DNA of 64,000 nucleotides from Pelomonas paludis (GCF_039872745.1 NZ_JBDPZD010000009.1:1-64000), one strand, 5' to 3'. Positions 50,407 to 59,183 are shown, numbered from the stretch's first letter. The notes: a model not told the origin generated them from the sequence alone. Translations and numbers: made by a program.

Positions 50407-50946
50407 TCAGCTTGGTTGTGGCTGAGCTAGTGGCGCGAGAGCGAGCAGCCCCGCCACCGCCACATCCAGCCGCGCCAGCAACTCCGGCGCCGCTTCAAAG
50501 CGGTTGCCCGCACCGCGCGGCAGCTGCGCATCGGTGGCAAACACGCCATCGGCAATCTGCCGCGCACCCAGTGCGTTCAGCACCGGGCGCAGTGCGTAGT
50601 CGAGCGCCAGCAGGTGGCCCGCGCTGCCGCCGGTGGCCAAGGGCAGCACGCGCTTGCCACGCAGTGCGTCCTGCGGCAGCAGGTCGAGAAAGGTCTTGAG
50701 CAAGCCGCTGTAGGCCGCCTTGTAGATGGGTGTGGAGACCAACACCACATCGGCCTCCAGCACCTGCTGCAGGGCGGCCGCAATGGGCGCGGCGTGCACA
50801 TCGGCCCCCAACAGCGCCTCTGCAGGCAGCTCGCGCACGGCGATCAAGGAGGCCAACTGCGGCTGCAGGCGTTCAACCGCGAGCGCCAGCAACCAGTGGG
50901 AGCGTGAGTGGGCAGAGGGGCTGCCGGAGATGCGGACAAGCTTCAT
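50407..50946 (-). CDS. ssuE: NADPH-dependent FMN reductase SsuE
   Basis: A 179-residue flavodoxin-fold reductase that supplies reduced FMN to SsuD. Motifs: ISGSPSAHSRS (FMN phosphate loop), VVLVSTPIYKAAYSGLLKTFLDLLP and LPLATGGSAGHLLALDYALRP. The start ATG 50946 is chosen because the family begins M-x-x-V-x-I-S-G-S-P-S. It is the first gene of the sulfonate operon ssuE-ssuA-ssuA'-ssuD-ssuC-ssuB. A TTGACA at 51101-51096 and an ATAAC element at 51124-51120 upstream are candidate parts of a CysB- or Cbl-like sulfur-starvation promoter. Confidence 0.93.
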   Translation of the reverse strand: MKLVRISGSPSAHSRSHWLLALAVERLQPQLASLIAVRELPAEALLGADVHAAPIAAALQQVLEADVVLVSTPIYKAAYSGLLKTFLDLLPQDALRGKRVLPLATGGSAGHLLALDYALRPVLNALGARQIADGVFATDAQLPRGAGNRFEAAPELLARLDVAVAGLLALAPLAQPQPS

Positions 50947-51285
50947 GACGGACTCAGCGCCACCAAGACGCCGCAGGTGTTTGAACAGTGCACTCAGCTT
51001 AGGAGCCACCCCTGCCCAAGCCAACGAAGCGATTCAGAGAACCTCATGCGCAAAACCGGGAAGTGCCCCGCCGGCAAACGATCTGCGCAGCCTGCTGTCA
51101 ATTTCGTGCCACCTCGTTCGTTATGGTGACAAGCCCTGGCACCCACACCGCTCCCACGCGGGGTGCGCGGTGCCCCCCCCGGATGCCATTCGACACCCCC
51201 CAATCTGCAAGGCCATTGAATTCAAGCAGTCGCTTGATTGTTTGATACATTGCGCGCACTTCGACCCACGCCCCTGCCCGCCCCC
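50947..51285. other. Divergent control region between ssuE and tetR
   Basis: About 340 bases without a gene. Toward ssuE it contains, on the minus strand, ATAAC at 51124-51120 (resembling part of CysB/Cbl sites) and TTGACA at 51101-51096. Toward tetR it contains the palindrome TCAAGCAGTCGCTTGA at 51222-51237 followed by an A+T-rich segment with TTTGATACATTG. This is the likely promoter and operator zone of both operons. Confidence 0.5.
51222..51237. promoter_or_regulatory. Palindromic operator candidate upstream of tetR
   Basis: TCAAGC-AGTC-GCTTGA is a perfect 6+4+6 inverted repeat located 48 bases before the tetR ATG. Its position directly before a TetR-family gene that heads its own efflux operon suggests the self-binding operator. 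Confidence 0.55.
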
Positions 51286-52026
51286 ATGGCCGCCCGACGC
51301 CCCCCCGAACCTGCCGCCCCCCGTGCCGGCCGCCGCCCCAAGGCGGAGGCCATCGACGCGCGCGCGGCGCTGCTCAAGGCCGCCACCCAGCTGTTTGCCG
51401 AGCAAGGCGTGGCCGAGACGACCACGCGCGAGATCTGCACGGCGGCGGGGCTCAACCCCGGTGCCATCCACTACCACTTTGGCGACAAGGACGGCCTCTA
51501 CCGCGCCGTGCTGCTGGGCCCGCTGGAGGCCCTGCGCGACGAGATGACCGGCTTTGACGACCCGGCCCTGCTGCTGCGCGAGGCGCTGGCGCGCGTGCTG
51601 ATGCCCTTCATGTGCGGTGACGACACCGACCCGCTGCAAGAGGCGGTGATGAAGCTCTTCCACGACGAGATCCACGACCCGAGCCCGGTGTTCGCCCAGG
51701 CCTTCCGCGACGTGGTGGCGCCGCTGCACCAATCGCTCTCGGGTCTGCTGGCCCGGCACATCGGCTTGAAGGGCCCCAACACCACCACCCACCAGCTGGC
51801 CTACGCGCTGCAGGCCGCCGCGCACGACTACTCGCACTGCAGCGGAATGATGGAGCTGATGTCGCCCGGCTGGCTCGACGCCCCCGGCAGCTTTGACGCT
51901 GTGCGCGAGCGCCTCGTCGAGTGGGGCCTGGTGCTGGTGGAGCACGAGCGCCGCAAGCACGCGCAAAGCTCCCCGCCCAAGCTGGCTCCGATTTCCAAGA
52001 AGAAACCCGCCTCCCGCAAGCCATGA
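51286..52026 (+). CDS. TetR-family repressor of RND efflux operon
   Basis: A 246-residue regulator. N-terminal helix-turn-helix: ALLKAATQLFAEQGVAETT, then T-R-E-I-C-T-A-A-G-L-N-P-G-A-I-H-Y-H-F-G-D-K-D-G-L-Y-R-A-V. The C-terminal ligand-binding part has DUF1956-type character (D-P-L-Q-E-A-V-M-K-L-F-H-D-E). A basic tail with KKK ends the protein. ATG 51286 is preferred to the upstream TTG 51238, which lies beside the palindrome. The stop overlaps the outer-membrane factor gene as ATGA, so the repressor is co-translated with the pump it likely controls. Confidence 0.9.
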   Translation: MAARRPPEPAAPRAGRRPKAEAIDARAALLKAATQLFAEQGVAETTTREICTAAGLNPGAIHYHFGDKDGLYRAVLLGPLEALRDEMTGFDDPALLLREALARVLMPFMCGDDTDPLQEAVMKLFHDEIHDPSPVFAQAFRDVVAPLHQSLSGLLARHIGLKGPNTTTHQLAYALQAAAHDYSHCSGMMELMSPGWLDAPGSFDAVRERLVEWGLVLVEHERRKHAQSSPPKLAPISKKKPASRKP

Positions 52027-53447
52027 AACCCTTGACCCCGCTCCCCACGGCCCTGGCCGCGCTGGCGCTGCTGGCCCTGCTGTCAGGTTGCGCCGCACCG
52101 CCCCCCAGCCCCGCCGCGCCGCCGCGCCTCCCAGCCGCCTGGACCGCGCCGCAAAGCGGTACCCAGGCCCTGCAGCCTGACTGGTGGACCCCGCTGGGCG
52201 ACCCGCTGCTGGGCCGCCTCATCGAGCGGGCCCGCGAGCAAAGCCCCAGCCTGGCCCAGGCCCGCGCCCGCCTGGCCCGCGCCACCGCCGGCCGCGAGGC
52301 AGCGCAAGCGGCGCTGGCGCCGCGCGTGGGCATGGAGCTGGCCCCGCAGCGCGGCCAGATGGCACCGCCACTGCACGCCTCGACCAGCGCACTCTGGACC
52401 TTGCAGGCTGGCTGGGAGATCGATCTCTTTGGCAGCACCCGCGCCAGCCGCGATGCCGCCGGCCAGCGCGCCACCGCCGCCCAGCTCACGCTGGACCAGG
52501 CCCAGGTCTCGCTCGACGTCGAGGTCGCGCAGGCCCTGCTGGCCTGGCGCCATGCCGACGCCCAGGCACGCCTGGCCGCAGAAGACCAGACCCTGGCCGA
52601 GCGCCTGGCCGCTGCCGACGCCGCCCAGGCCCAGGCCGGTGTGCTGAGCCCCGCCGGCGCCGCGCTGTCGCAAACCATTGCCGCGGCCGCCCGCAGCCGC
52701 CACCGTGTCTGGCAAGAGCAGCGCGGCGTCTGGCTGCAGACCCTGGCCGTGCTCTGCGCCGATGAAGCCAACACCCTGGCCACCGAACTGTCTGCCAGCC
52801 CGGCCCCGCTGCCCGTGCCGCAGGCGCTGCGCGTCGAGACCGTGCCGGCCGAGTTGCTGGAGCGCCGCCCCGACCTGCGCGCCGCGCTGCACCAGTGGCA
52901 GGCCGCCGCACTGGACGCCCACGCCGCCCGGCTCGACCAGACCACGCCCCAGCTCAGCCTCGGCGCCTTGGCCGGCCGTGGCCGCTGGGAGCTGACGAGC
53001 GGCACGCTGACCGGCCAAGTCTGGAACATCGCGCCCACGCTCAGCCTGCCGCTGTTCGACTTTGGCGGCCGCGCCGCCGCCACGGCTGCGGCGCGCGCCA
53101 CCGAGGCCGAAGCCCGCGCGGGGCTGGAGGCGCAGTGGCGCGGCGCGGTGTCCGAGGTCGAGCAGGCGCTGCTGCGCTGGCACGCGGCAACCGCCGAGCG
53201 CGTTGACGCCGCCACCACGCGCCAGCACTGGCAGCGCATTGCCGAGGCCACGCGCGCCCAGGCCCGCGCCGGCCTGGCCAGTGCCCAAGCCCAGGCCCGC
53301 GACCAGCGCAACCTCCTGACCGCCACCTCCGCCGAGCTCGACGCCGCGCGCGAGCACGTCGCCGCCTACCTGCAACTCGTTCGCGCCCTCGGGGGCGGCT
53401 GGCAAGCCAGCGCCACCGCCGCCGCCACCGCTGCCACCGCCCCATGA
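52023..53447 (+). CDS. RND efflux outer-membrane lipoprotein (NodT/OprM type)
   Basis: A 474-residue TolC-like outer-membrane factor with a lipoprotein signal (L-L-S-G-C, Cys21). The two OEP repeats are visible: first QPDWWTPLGDPLLGRLIERARE and GWEIDLFGSTRA, second D-L-R-A-A-L-H-Q-W-Q-A and LPLFDFGGR. L-L-E-R-R-P-D-L-R-A-A is the hallmark segment. It forms the exit channel of the tripartite pump. Overlaps tetR and the membrane-fusion gene by four bases each. Confidence 0.92.
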   Translation: MKPLTPLPTALAALALLALLSGCAAPPPSPAAPPRLPAAWTAPQSGTQALQPDWWTPLGDPLLGRLIERAREQSPSLAQARARLARATAGREAAQAALAPRVGMELAPQRGQMAPPLHASTSALWTLQAGWEIDLFGSTRASRDAAGQRATAAQLTLDQAQVSLDVEVAQALLAWRHADAQARLAAEDQTLAERLAAADAAQAQAGVLSPAGAALSQTIAAAARSRHRVWQEQRGVWLQTLAVLCADEANTLATELSASPAPLPVPQALRVETVPAELLERRPDLRAALHQWQAAALDAHAARLDQTTPQLSLGALAGRGRWELTSGTLTGQVWNIAPTLSLPLFDFGGRAAATAAARATEAEARAGLEAQWRGAVSEVEQALLRWHAATAERVDAATTRQHWQRIAEATRAQARAGLASAQAQARDQRNLLTATSAELDAAREHVAAYLQLVRALGGGWQASATAAATAATAP

Positions 53448-54577
53448 AGACCCTCGCCATGCCACGCAAGTTCAAGCCCGATTCCGCCTTGCCCTTTGCC
53501 ACCGTTGCCTTGCTGGCTGCCGCTTTGGCGGCCGCAATGACCTTTGCCCTGCAGCCCGCCGAAGCGGCGGATGCATCAGCCGCTGCAGCCTCGGCCGTCA
53601 AGCCCGCGCTGACCGTGGCGCTCACGCCCGTGAAGGCCGAGAGCTGGCCGCAGCTGCTGTCCTCCACCGGCAGCCTCGCCGCCTGGCGCGAGGTGCAGGT
53701 GGGCAGCGAGCTCGGCGGCCAGCGCATCCAGCAAGTGGCCGTGGAGCTGGGCCAGCGCGTGCACAAGGGCCAGGTGCTCGCGCAGCTGCAAAGCGCCAGC
53801 GTGGCCGCTGACCTGGCCGCCAGCCGCGCCGGCTTGCTCGAAGCAGAAGCCACCGCCCGCGAGGCCGTCAGCACCGCCGCGCGGCTCAAGACCCTGGCCG
53901 GCACCGACGCCGTCAGCGCCCAGCAGCTGGAGCAGGCCCAGGCCGCCGCCGCAGGCGCCGAGGCCCGCGCCGCCGCCGCCAAGGCCCGCGTGCAGGCCGA
54001 CGAGCTGCGCCTGTCCTACACCCGCATCGTGGCGCCGGTGGACGGCATCGTCAGCAGCAAGGAGGCCGTGGAAGGCGCGCTGCCGCAAGCCGGCCAGACG
54101 CTCTTCAGCCTGATCCGCGACGGCCGCCTGGAGTGGCGCGCCGAAGTGCCGGCCAGCGAGCTGGCGCAGCTGCAGCCCGGCCAGAAGGTGCGCGTGCTGC
54201 CAGCCGGCGGCACCCAGCCGCTGGAGGGCAAGGTGCGCGTGGTGGCCCCCACGGTGGACGCCACCACCCGCCTCGGCCGCGTGCTGGTGGACCTGGGTGC
54301 CGGCCCTGGCGCCCGGGCGGGCATGTTTGCGCGCGGCGACTTCGTGCTCGGCGACGCCAATGTGCTGACCGTGCCGCAAACCGCCCTGCTGCTGCGCGAT
54401 GGCTTTGCCTTCGTCTTCAAGCTTGAGGGCAGCAAGGTGCGGCAGGTGAAGGTGGAGCTGGGCCGGCGCCAGGGTGACCGGGTCGAGATCCGCAACGGGC
54501 TCAAGGCTGCCGACAAGGTGGTGGCGCAGGGCGTGGGCTTCCTCGCTGATGGCGACACCGTCCGCGTGACCCAATGA
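53444..54577 (+). CDS. RND efflux periplasmic adaptor (membrane fusion protein)
   Basis: A 377-residue adaptor. Signal/anchor at about 15-42; biotinyl-lipoyl-like half with G-S-E-L-G-G-Q-R-I-Q-Q-V-A-V-E-L-G-Q-R-V-H-K-G-Q-V-L-A; Ala-rich alpha-hairpin (about 120-190); second lipoyl half with Y-T-R-I-V-A-P-V-D-G-I-V; beta-barrel and membrane-proximal domains to the end. No lipobox Cys, so it is probably anchored by the N-terminal helix. Overlaps the OMF and RND genes by ATGA. Confidence 0.92.
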   Translation: MKTLAMPRKFKPDSALPFATVALLAAALAAAMTFALQPAEAADASAAAASAVKPALTVALTPVKAESWPQLLSSTGSLAAWREVQVGSELGGQRIQQVAVELGQRVHKGQVLAQLQSASVAADLAASRAGLLEAEATAREAVSTAARLKTLAGTDAVSAQQLEQAQAAAAGAEARAAAAKARVQADELRLSYTRIVAPVDGIVSSKEAVEGALPQAGQTLFSLIRDGRLEWRAEVPASELAQLQPGQKVRVLPAGGTQPLEGKVRVVAPTVDATTRLGRVLVDLGAGPGARAGMFARGDFVLGDANVLTVPQTALLLRDGFAFVFKLEGSKVRQVKVELGRRQGDRVEIRNGLKAADKVVAQGVGFLADGDTVRVTQ

Positions 54578-57500
54578 GCGGAGACGCAAGCATGTTCAAC
54601 GTATCCGCCTGGAGCATCCGCAACCCCGTGCCGTCGGTGTTGCTCTTCGTGATGCTGACGGTGCTGGGCATCATGGGCTTTCGGGCCATGAAGATCCAGC
54701 AGTTCCCCGACATCGAGCTGCCCACCGTCATGGTCACGGCCAGCCTGCCGGGCGCCGCGCCCGCGCAGATGGAAACCGAGGTGGCCCGCAAGCTCGAGAA
54801 CGCGCTGGCCAACCTGCAAGGCCTCAAGAACCTCTACGCCAAGGTGCAGGACGGCACCGCCGTCATCACGGCCGAGTTCCGCCTTGAGAAGCCCACGCAG
54901 GAGGCGCTGGACGACGTGCGCGACGCTGTGCAGCGCACCCGCAGCGACCTGCCCGGCGACCTGCGCGACCCGGTCATCACCAAGATGAATCTCTCGGGCT
55001 CGCCCATCCTGACCTACACGCTGTCATCGTCGGCGATGGACGACGAGGCGCTGTCCTGGTTCATCGACAACCAGGTCACGCGGCGCATGCTGGCCGTCAA
55101 GGGCGTGGGATCGGTGGCCCGCGTGGGCGGCGTCACGCGCGAGATCCGTGTCGAGCTGGACCCGGGCCGTTTGCTCGGCCTGCGCATCACGGCCGCCGAG
55201 GTCACGCGCCAGCTGCGCCAGCAGCAGCAAGAGGCCTCGGGCGGTCGCGCCCAGCTCTCGGGCGCCGAGCAGAGCCTGCGCGCCATCGGCACCGTGGCCG
55301 ACGCGCAAGCCCTGGCTGCGCTCGACATCAGCCTGAACGATGGCCGCCACGTGCGGCTGGACCAGATCGCCAGCGTTATCGACACCGTGGCCGAGCGCCG
55401 CTCGGGCGCCTTCCTCAACGGCAAGCCGGTGGTGGGCTTCGAGATCACGCGCACGCGCGGCGCCGGTGAGCTGGATGTGGCCAACGGCGTGCGCGCCGCG
55501 CTGGAGGCCTTCAAGGCCGAGCACCCGGACCTGACCGTCACCGAGGCCTTCAACTTCGTGGACCCCGTCATCGAGAACTACGACGGCAGCATGAAGCTGC
55601 TGATCGAGGGCGCGGTGCTGGCGGTGATCGTGGTGTGGTTCTTCCTGCGCGACTGGCGTGCCACCTTTGTGAGCGCCGTGGCGCTGCCGCTCTCGGCCAT
55701 CCCGACCTTCGCGGTGATGCACTGGATGGGCTTCACGCTCAACGTGGTGACCCTGCTGTCGCTGTCGCTGGTGGTGGGCATCCTGGTGGACGACGCCATC
55801 GTCGAGATCGAGAACATCATGCGCCACCTCGGCAAGGGCGTGGCGCCGCTCGATGCCGCGCGTGAGGCGGCCGATGAGATCGGCCTGGCCGTGATCGCCA
55901 CCACCTTCACGCTGATCTCGGTCTTCCTGCCCACGGCCTTCATGGCCGGCGTGCCGGGCAAGTTCTTCGTGCAGTTCGGTTGGACGGCGGCGCTGGCCGT
56001 GTTCTTCAGCCTCGTGGTGGCGCGCATGCTCACGCCCATGATGGCCGCCTACATCCTCACGCGGCCCAAGAAGGAGCACACCGACCCGCGCTGGATGCCC
56101 GCTTACCTCAAGGTCACGCACTGGTGCCTGCAGCACCGGGGCAAGACGCTGGCGCTGACGGCGGTGTTTGCGGTGGCCAGCTGCGCGCCGCTGTTTGCCG
56201 GCAAGATCAATGGCGCCTTCATCCCGCCCGATGACCTGAGCCAGACCCAGGTCTACATCGAGCTGGAGCCCGGCAGCACGTACACCCAGACCGAGCGCAT
56301 CGCCGAAGCTGCGCGCGCCGTGCTGGCCAAGCATGCGCACATCAAGCTCATCTACACCGCCGTGGGCGGCGGCTCGGCGGGGTCGGACCCCTTCGCCGTG
56401 GGCGGTGCGCCCGAGGCCCGCAAGGCCACGCTCACCATCAACCTCACGCCGCGCGACCAACGCCCCGGCATCAGCAAGCAGGACATCGAGCGCGAGATGC
56501 GCGCGATGCTGGAGCCGCTGGCCGGCGCGCGCTTCCGCGTCGGGCTCGGAGGCTCGAACGACAAGTACATCCTGGTGCTGGCCGGCGAAGACGGCGAGGC
56601 CCTGGCCGCGCATGCCGCCAAGGTCGAGCGCGAGCTGCGCGCCCTGCCCGGCATCGGCCAGGTGACGAGTTCGTCCAGCCTGCAACGGCCCGAGCTGGTC
56701 GTGAAGCCCGACGCCGCCCGCGCGGCGGACCTGGGCGTGACCACCGCCGCCATCGGCGACGCGCTGCGCATCGCCACCAGTGGCGACTACGAGCAGTTCG
56801 TGCCCAAGCTCAACCTCTCGCAGCGCCAGGTGCCCATCAATGTGCGCCTGCCTGACAGCGCGCGGCAGGACATCGACCTGCTCGGCCAGCTCCATGTGCA
56901 GGGCGCCAAGGGCCCGGTGCCGCTGGCGCAGGTGGCCGAGCTGTCCTTGGCCGCCGGCCCGGCGCAGATCGACCGCTTCAACCGCTCGCGCAACGTCAAT
57001 TTCGAGATCGAGCTGAACGGCCTGGCCCTGGGCGACGTGCAGGCGCGCGTGGCCGCCCTGCCCACCGTGGCCCAGTTGCCGCCCGGCATCATCAAGACCG
57101 AGACCGGCGACGCCGAGGCCTTCACCGAGCTGAGCGAGAGCTTCCTGCTGGCCATGGCCACGGGCGTGGCCTGCATCTACATCGTGCTGGTGCTGCTCTT
57201 CCACGCCTGGGTGCAGCCGGTCACCATCCTGGGAGCGCTGATCCTCTCGCTGCCCGGTGCCTTCCTGGCCCTGTTCGTCACGCGGACCGACCTGTCCATG
57301 CCGGCCATGATCGGCATGATCATGCTGATGGGCATCGCCACCAAGAACTCCATCCTGCTGGTGGAGTACGCCATCATGGCCGAGCGTGACCACGGGCTCT
57401 CGCGCTTTGACGCCCTGATCGACGCCTGCCACAAGCGCGCGCGGCCCATCGTGATGACGACCCTGGCCATGGGCGCCGGCATGCTGCCCATCGCCCTGGG

Positions 57501-57681
57501 CTTTGGCACCGACCCGAGCTTCCGCGCGCCCATGGCCATCGTCGTGATCGGCGGCTTGATCACCTCCACCTTCCTGAGCCTGCTGGTGATCCCGGTGCTG
57601 TTCACGCTGGTGGATGACCTGATCCGCAAGTGCACGCCCAAGCGCTTCCAGCGCAAGCACGCGGACCCGGCGACCGCCTGA
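54574..57681 (+). CDS. RND efflux pump inner-membrane transporter
   Basis: A 1035-residue resistance-nodulation-division pump of the HAE1/AcrB type with twelve helices and two large periplasmic loops. The proton-relay aspartates Asp406-Asp407 lie in VVGILVDDAIVEIEN (TM4), and the TM10 Lys is in a G-I-A-T-K-N-S-I-L-L segment. N-terminal PVPSVLLFVMLTVLGIMGF and QFPDIELPTVMV fit the family. The substrate is unknown: antibiotics, solvents or dyes are usual. The operon has no second RND gene. A GC-rich hairpin follows. Confidence 0.95.
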   Translation: MSGDASMFNVSAWSIRNPVPSVLLFVMLTVLGIMGFRAMKIQQFPDIELPTVMVTASLPGAAPAQMETEVARKLENALANLQGLKNLYAKVQDGTAVITAEFRLEKPTQEALDDVRDAVQRTRSDLPGDLRDPVITKMNLSGSPILTYTLSSSAMDDEALSWFIDNQVTRRMLAVKGVGSVARVGGVTREIRVELDPGRLLGLRITAAEVTRQLRQQQQEASGGRAQLSGAEQSLRAIGTVADAQALAALDISLNDGRHVRLDQIASVIDTVAERRSGAFLNGKPVVGFEITRTRGAGELDVANGVRAALEAFKAEHPDLTVTEAFNFVDPVIENYDGSMKLLIEGAVLAVIVVWFFLRDWRATFVSAVALPLSAIPTFAVMHWMGFTLNVVTLLSLSLVVGILVDDAIVEIENIMRHLGKGVAPLDAAREAADEIGLAVIATTFTLISVFLPTAFMAGVPGKFFVQFGWTAALAVFFSLVVARMLTPMMAAYILTRPKKEHTDPRWMPAYLKVTHWCLQHRGKTLALTAVFAVASCAPLFAGKINGAFIPPDDLSQTQVYIELEPGSTYTQTERIAEAARAVLAKHAHIKLIYTAVGGGSAGSDPFAVGGAPEARKATLTINLTPRDQRPGISKQDIEREMRAMLEPLAGARFRVGLGGSNDKYILVLAGEDGEALAAHAAKVERELRALPGIGQVTSSSSLQRPELVVKPDAARAADLGVTTAAIGDALRIATSGDYEQFVPKLNLSQRQVPINVRLPDSARQDIDLLGQLHVQGAKGPVPLAQVAELSLAAGPAQIDRFNRSRNVNFEIELNGLALGDVQARVAALPTVAQLPPGIIKTETGDAEAFTELSESFLLAMATGVACIYIVLVLLFHAWVQPVTILGALILSLPGAFLALFVTRTDLSMPAMIGMIMLMGIATKNSILLVEYAIMAERDHGLSRFDALIDACHKRARPIVMTTLAMGAGMLPIALGFGTDPSFRAPMAIVVIGGLITSTFLSLLVIPVLFTLVDDLIRKCTPKRFQRKHADPATA

Positions 57682-57707
57682 GCGCAGCCTGAGCCCACGA
57701 AGGCTGA

Positions 57708-57733
57708 CCCCGCCAGCCGAGGAGGCGGCGGGG
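57708..57733 (+). terminator. Hairpin after RND operon
   Basis: CCCCGCC and GGCGGGG form a seven-bp stem with a 12-base loop, 27 bases after the RND stop. No T-run follows, so termination may be inefficient or Rho-assisted. Confidence 0.4.
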
Positions 57734-57780
57734 CCTTGCCCCTGGGGGGCGTGATGGTCGAACCTTTATCATTCGGCCTC

Positions 57781-58341
57781 ATGTCTCCCGCTCCCCGCGA
57801 CGTGGCCCAGATCCGTCTGGACAACGCGCTGCTGCTGTTCGACGAGTTCGTCAGCGCCACCGTCAAGCACCCTGATGCCGCCACCCTGCGCGGCCTGGAG
57901 CGGCGTTTTGCGGAGCGACTGCAGATCCAGCCCAGCTACTGGAGCCAGATCAAGGGCCGCGCCCGCCAGATCGGCGAGCGCCTGGCGCGGCAGTTCGAGC
58001 AGCTCTGCCACAAGCCCCAGGGCTGGATGGACATCGACCACCAGAGCCCCAGCGCCATGGCCGCCGCGCAGACTCAGGCACAAGCCGCCGAGCCTGACGC
58101 GCCGCCCAGCACCCCGCAGGACGACGACGAGCGCTTCATCATCGGCCTCGTGCTCACCTACTACCGGCGCCACCCCCAGCGCGCCCGCACCCGGCTGCTG
58201 GACCTGCTGGGCGAGGTGCTCACGCCCAGCCCCGCTCCAGCCGTCAAAGCGGCCCCCAAGCCCGGCGCCACGCCCGCCTCCGAGCTGGACGATTGGCGCC
58301 GCGCCCAGCAGGGCGTGGCCCCGCTGAAGAAAAAGCGCTAA
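57781..58341 (+). CDS. Helix-turn-helix DNA-binding protein, unknown target
   Basis: A 186-residue soluble protein with an N-terminal region (about 30-90) of the lambda-repressor-like HTH type: R-F-A-E-R-L-Q-I-Q-P-S-Y-W-S-Q-I-K-G-R-A-R-Q-I-G-E-R-L-A-R-Q-F-E, followed by the phrase HKPQGWMDIDH that is common in XRE-like repressors. There is no LexA-type peptidase domain; the C-terminal half is helical and ends K-K-K-R. The ATG at 57781 follows an A+T-rich TTTATCATT motif also found in the promoter at 58.46 kb. Family is moderately clear; target unknown. Confidence 0.75.
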   Translation: MSPAPRDVAQIRLDNALLLFDEFVSATVKHPDAATLRGLERRFAERLQIQPSYWSQIKGRARQIGERLARQFEQLCHKPQGWMDIDHQSPSAMAAAQTQAQAAEPDAPPSTPQDDDERFIIGLVLTYYRRHPQRARTRLLDLLGEVLTPSPAPAVKAAPKPGATPASELDDWRRAQQGVAPLKKKR

Positions 58342-58614
58342 CTCCGCAAGCGCCGCGCCCGCCTGGCGCGCGCCCCCCTCGACACACGCTCACCCCCCCA
58401 AGCCTTGGGAGGCGGCGCGCTGCGCGATAAAAACCACTTGCGCAAGATCAACGTTTGTTTATCATTTGCGCAAGTTGCAGCGAAGGTTCTTTCGCGGCAA
58501 CGAGCACCCCTCCCTTCAACCGTTTCCTCGACCGGAGCCCACCCCCCAGTCGCGCCGCCGCATGGCGACGTCGATCAGGCGGCTCCAGCCACCCCTCCCC
58601 ACCCGGAGACCACC
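58342..58614. other. Control region upstream of small basic protein
   Basis: About 270 non-coding bases. A GC-rich segment with a CCCAA-GCC-TTGGG inverted repeat (58397-58409) may end the HTH gene transcript. It is followed by the A+T-rich promoter-like stretch at 58437-58474 with two TTGCGCAA palindromes, and then a leader of roughly 140 bases to the ATG at 58615. Confidence 0.5.
58437..58474 (+). promoter_or_regulatory. Promoter flanked by twin TTGCGCAA palindromes
   Basis: TTGCGC (58438-58443) and TATCAT (58460-58465) are spaced by 16 bases, a good -35/-10 fit. TTGCGCAA occurs as part of a perfect palindrome CTTGCGCAAG at 58437-58446 and again at 58466-58473, 28 bases apart centre to centre, one overlapping the -35 and one directly after the -10. 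This is the shape of an operator-controlled promoter. Confidence 0.6.
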
Positions 58615-58800
58615 ATGCCTCAGTTCACCTCCCCGCGCGCCCAGACGATTCAGCTGCGCAAGCCGCGAAATCCCATCGTCGCCCCGGCGCACCGCCGCCA
58701 GGCCGGCGCGCACGCCAGCTTGAAACACCCGTCGCGCCAGCACGCCAGCCAGGCCCTGCGCACCGCCGTGCGCAGCTTGGCCCCCGACGACAGCCCCTGA
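58615..58800 (+). CDS. Small basic protein, unknown function
   Basis: A 61-residue, strongly basic soluble protein (Arg, His, Gln, Ala-rich), with a central K-P-R-N-P-I-V-A-P-A-H-R-R-Q-A-G-A-H segment that I associate with short Burkholderiales proteins of unknown function. No signal peptide. GGAGACCACC precedes the ATG. Its long leader and the palindromic promoter upstream suggest regulated expression. It may bind nucleic acid given its charge, but that is inference. Confidence 0.6.
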   Translation: MPQFTSPRAQTIQLRKPRNPIVAPAHRRQAGAHASLKHPSRQHASQALRTAVRSLAPDDSP

Positions 58801-58861
58801 CACACCGCGACACCCCACCGGCATGACGCAGCCGGACGCGGGGGTCGCCAAGGAGATTCCC

Positions 58862-59116
58862 ATGCGTTTGACTGAATGGCACGGCCCCGAGCAGGCCTCC
58901 TCTCTCTTGCCCGACTGGCGCCGCCGCGTGCGCTTGTGGCGCCGTGTAGGCCTGGCCCTGCGGGCCGCCTTGCGCCCCCGGGTCGCCCGCGTCCCGTCCA
59001 GCACCCTGCTGCTGGAGTTCCACGCCGAGGCCTGCGCCCCTGAGGGCGCCCAGGTCACCGCGCTGTACGCCGACGGCCGCCTGGTGGCGCGTTTCGAGGA
59101 AGGGCGCCGGCTTTGA
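58862..59116 (+). CDS. Small hypothetical protein
   Basis: An 84-residue protein starting M-R-L-T-E-W-H-G-P-E-Q. A basic middle (R-R-R-V-R-L-W-R-R-V) is followed by a likely beta region (TLLLEFHAEACAPEGAQVTALYADGRLVARF). No family is recognised. A strong AAGGAG lies at ideal spacing before ATG 58862, which decides the start over the in-frame ATG at 58823. It is 61 bases after the small basic protein and may share its transcript. A strong hairpin follows. Confidence 0.6.
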   Translation: MRLTEWHGPEQASSLLPDWRRRVRLWRRVGLALRAALRPRVARVPSSTLLLEFHAEACAPEGAQVTALYADGRLVARFEEGRRL

Positions 59117-59132
59117 CAAATGCGCCGCAAAA

Positions 59133-59164
59133 CAGGGGCGCGCCCTAGGATTGGGCCGCCCCTG
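59133..59164 (+). terminator. Strong hairpin before HDOD gene
   Basis: CAGGGGCG and CGCCCCTG form an eight-bp stem, continued inward by GCCC/GGGC with a one-base bulge and a seven-base loop. It lies 17 bases after a stop codon and 20 bases before the HDOD start. No T-run; it may be a terminator or a leader structure of the HDOD gene. Confidence 0.5.
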
Positions 59165-59183
59165 CCAGGGCTAGGATCAACGC

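Noticed and set aside
55024..57660. Very long minus-strand frame (878 codons) under the RND gene
   Set aside because: His/Gln/Gly-rich shadow translation of a G+C-rich gene; the plus strand has the full RND pattern.
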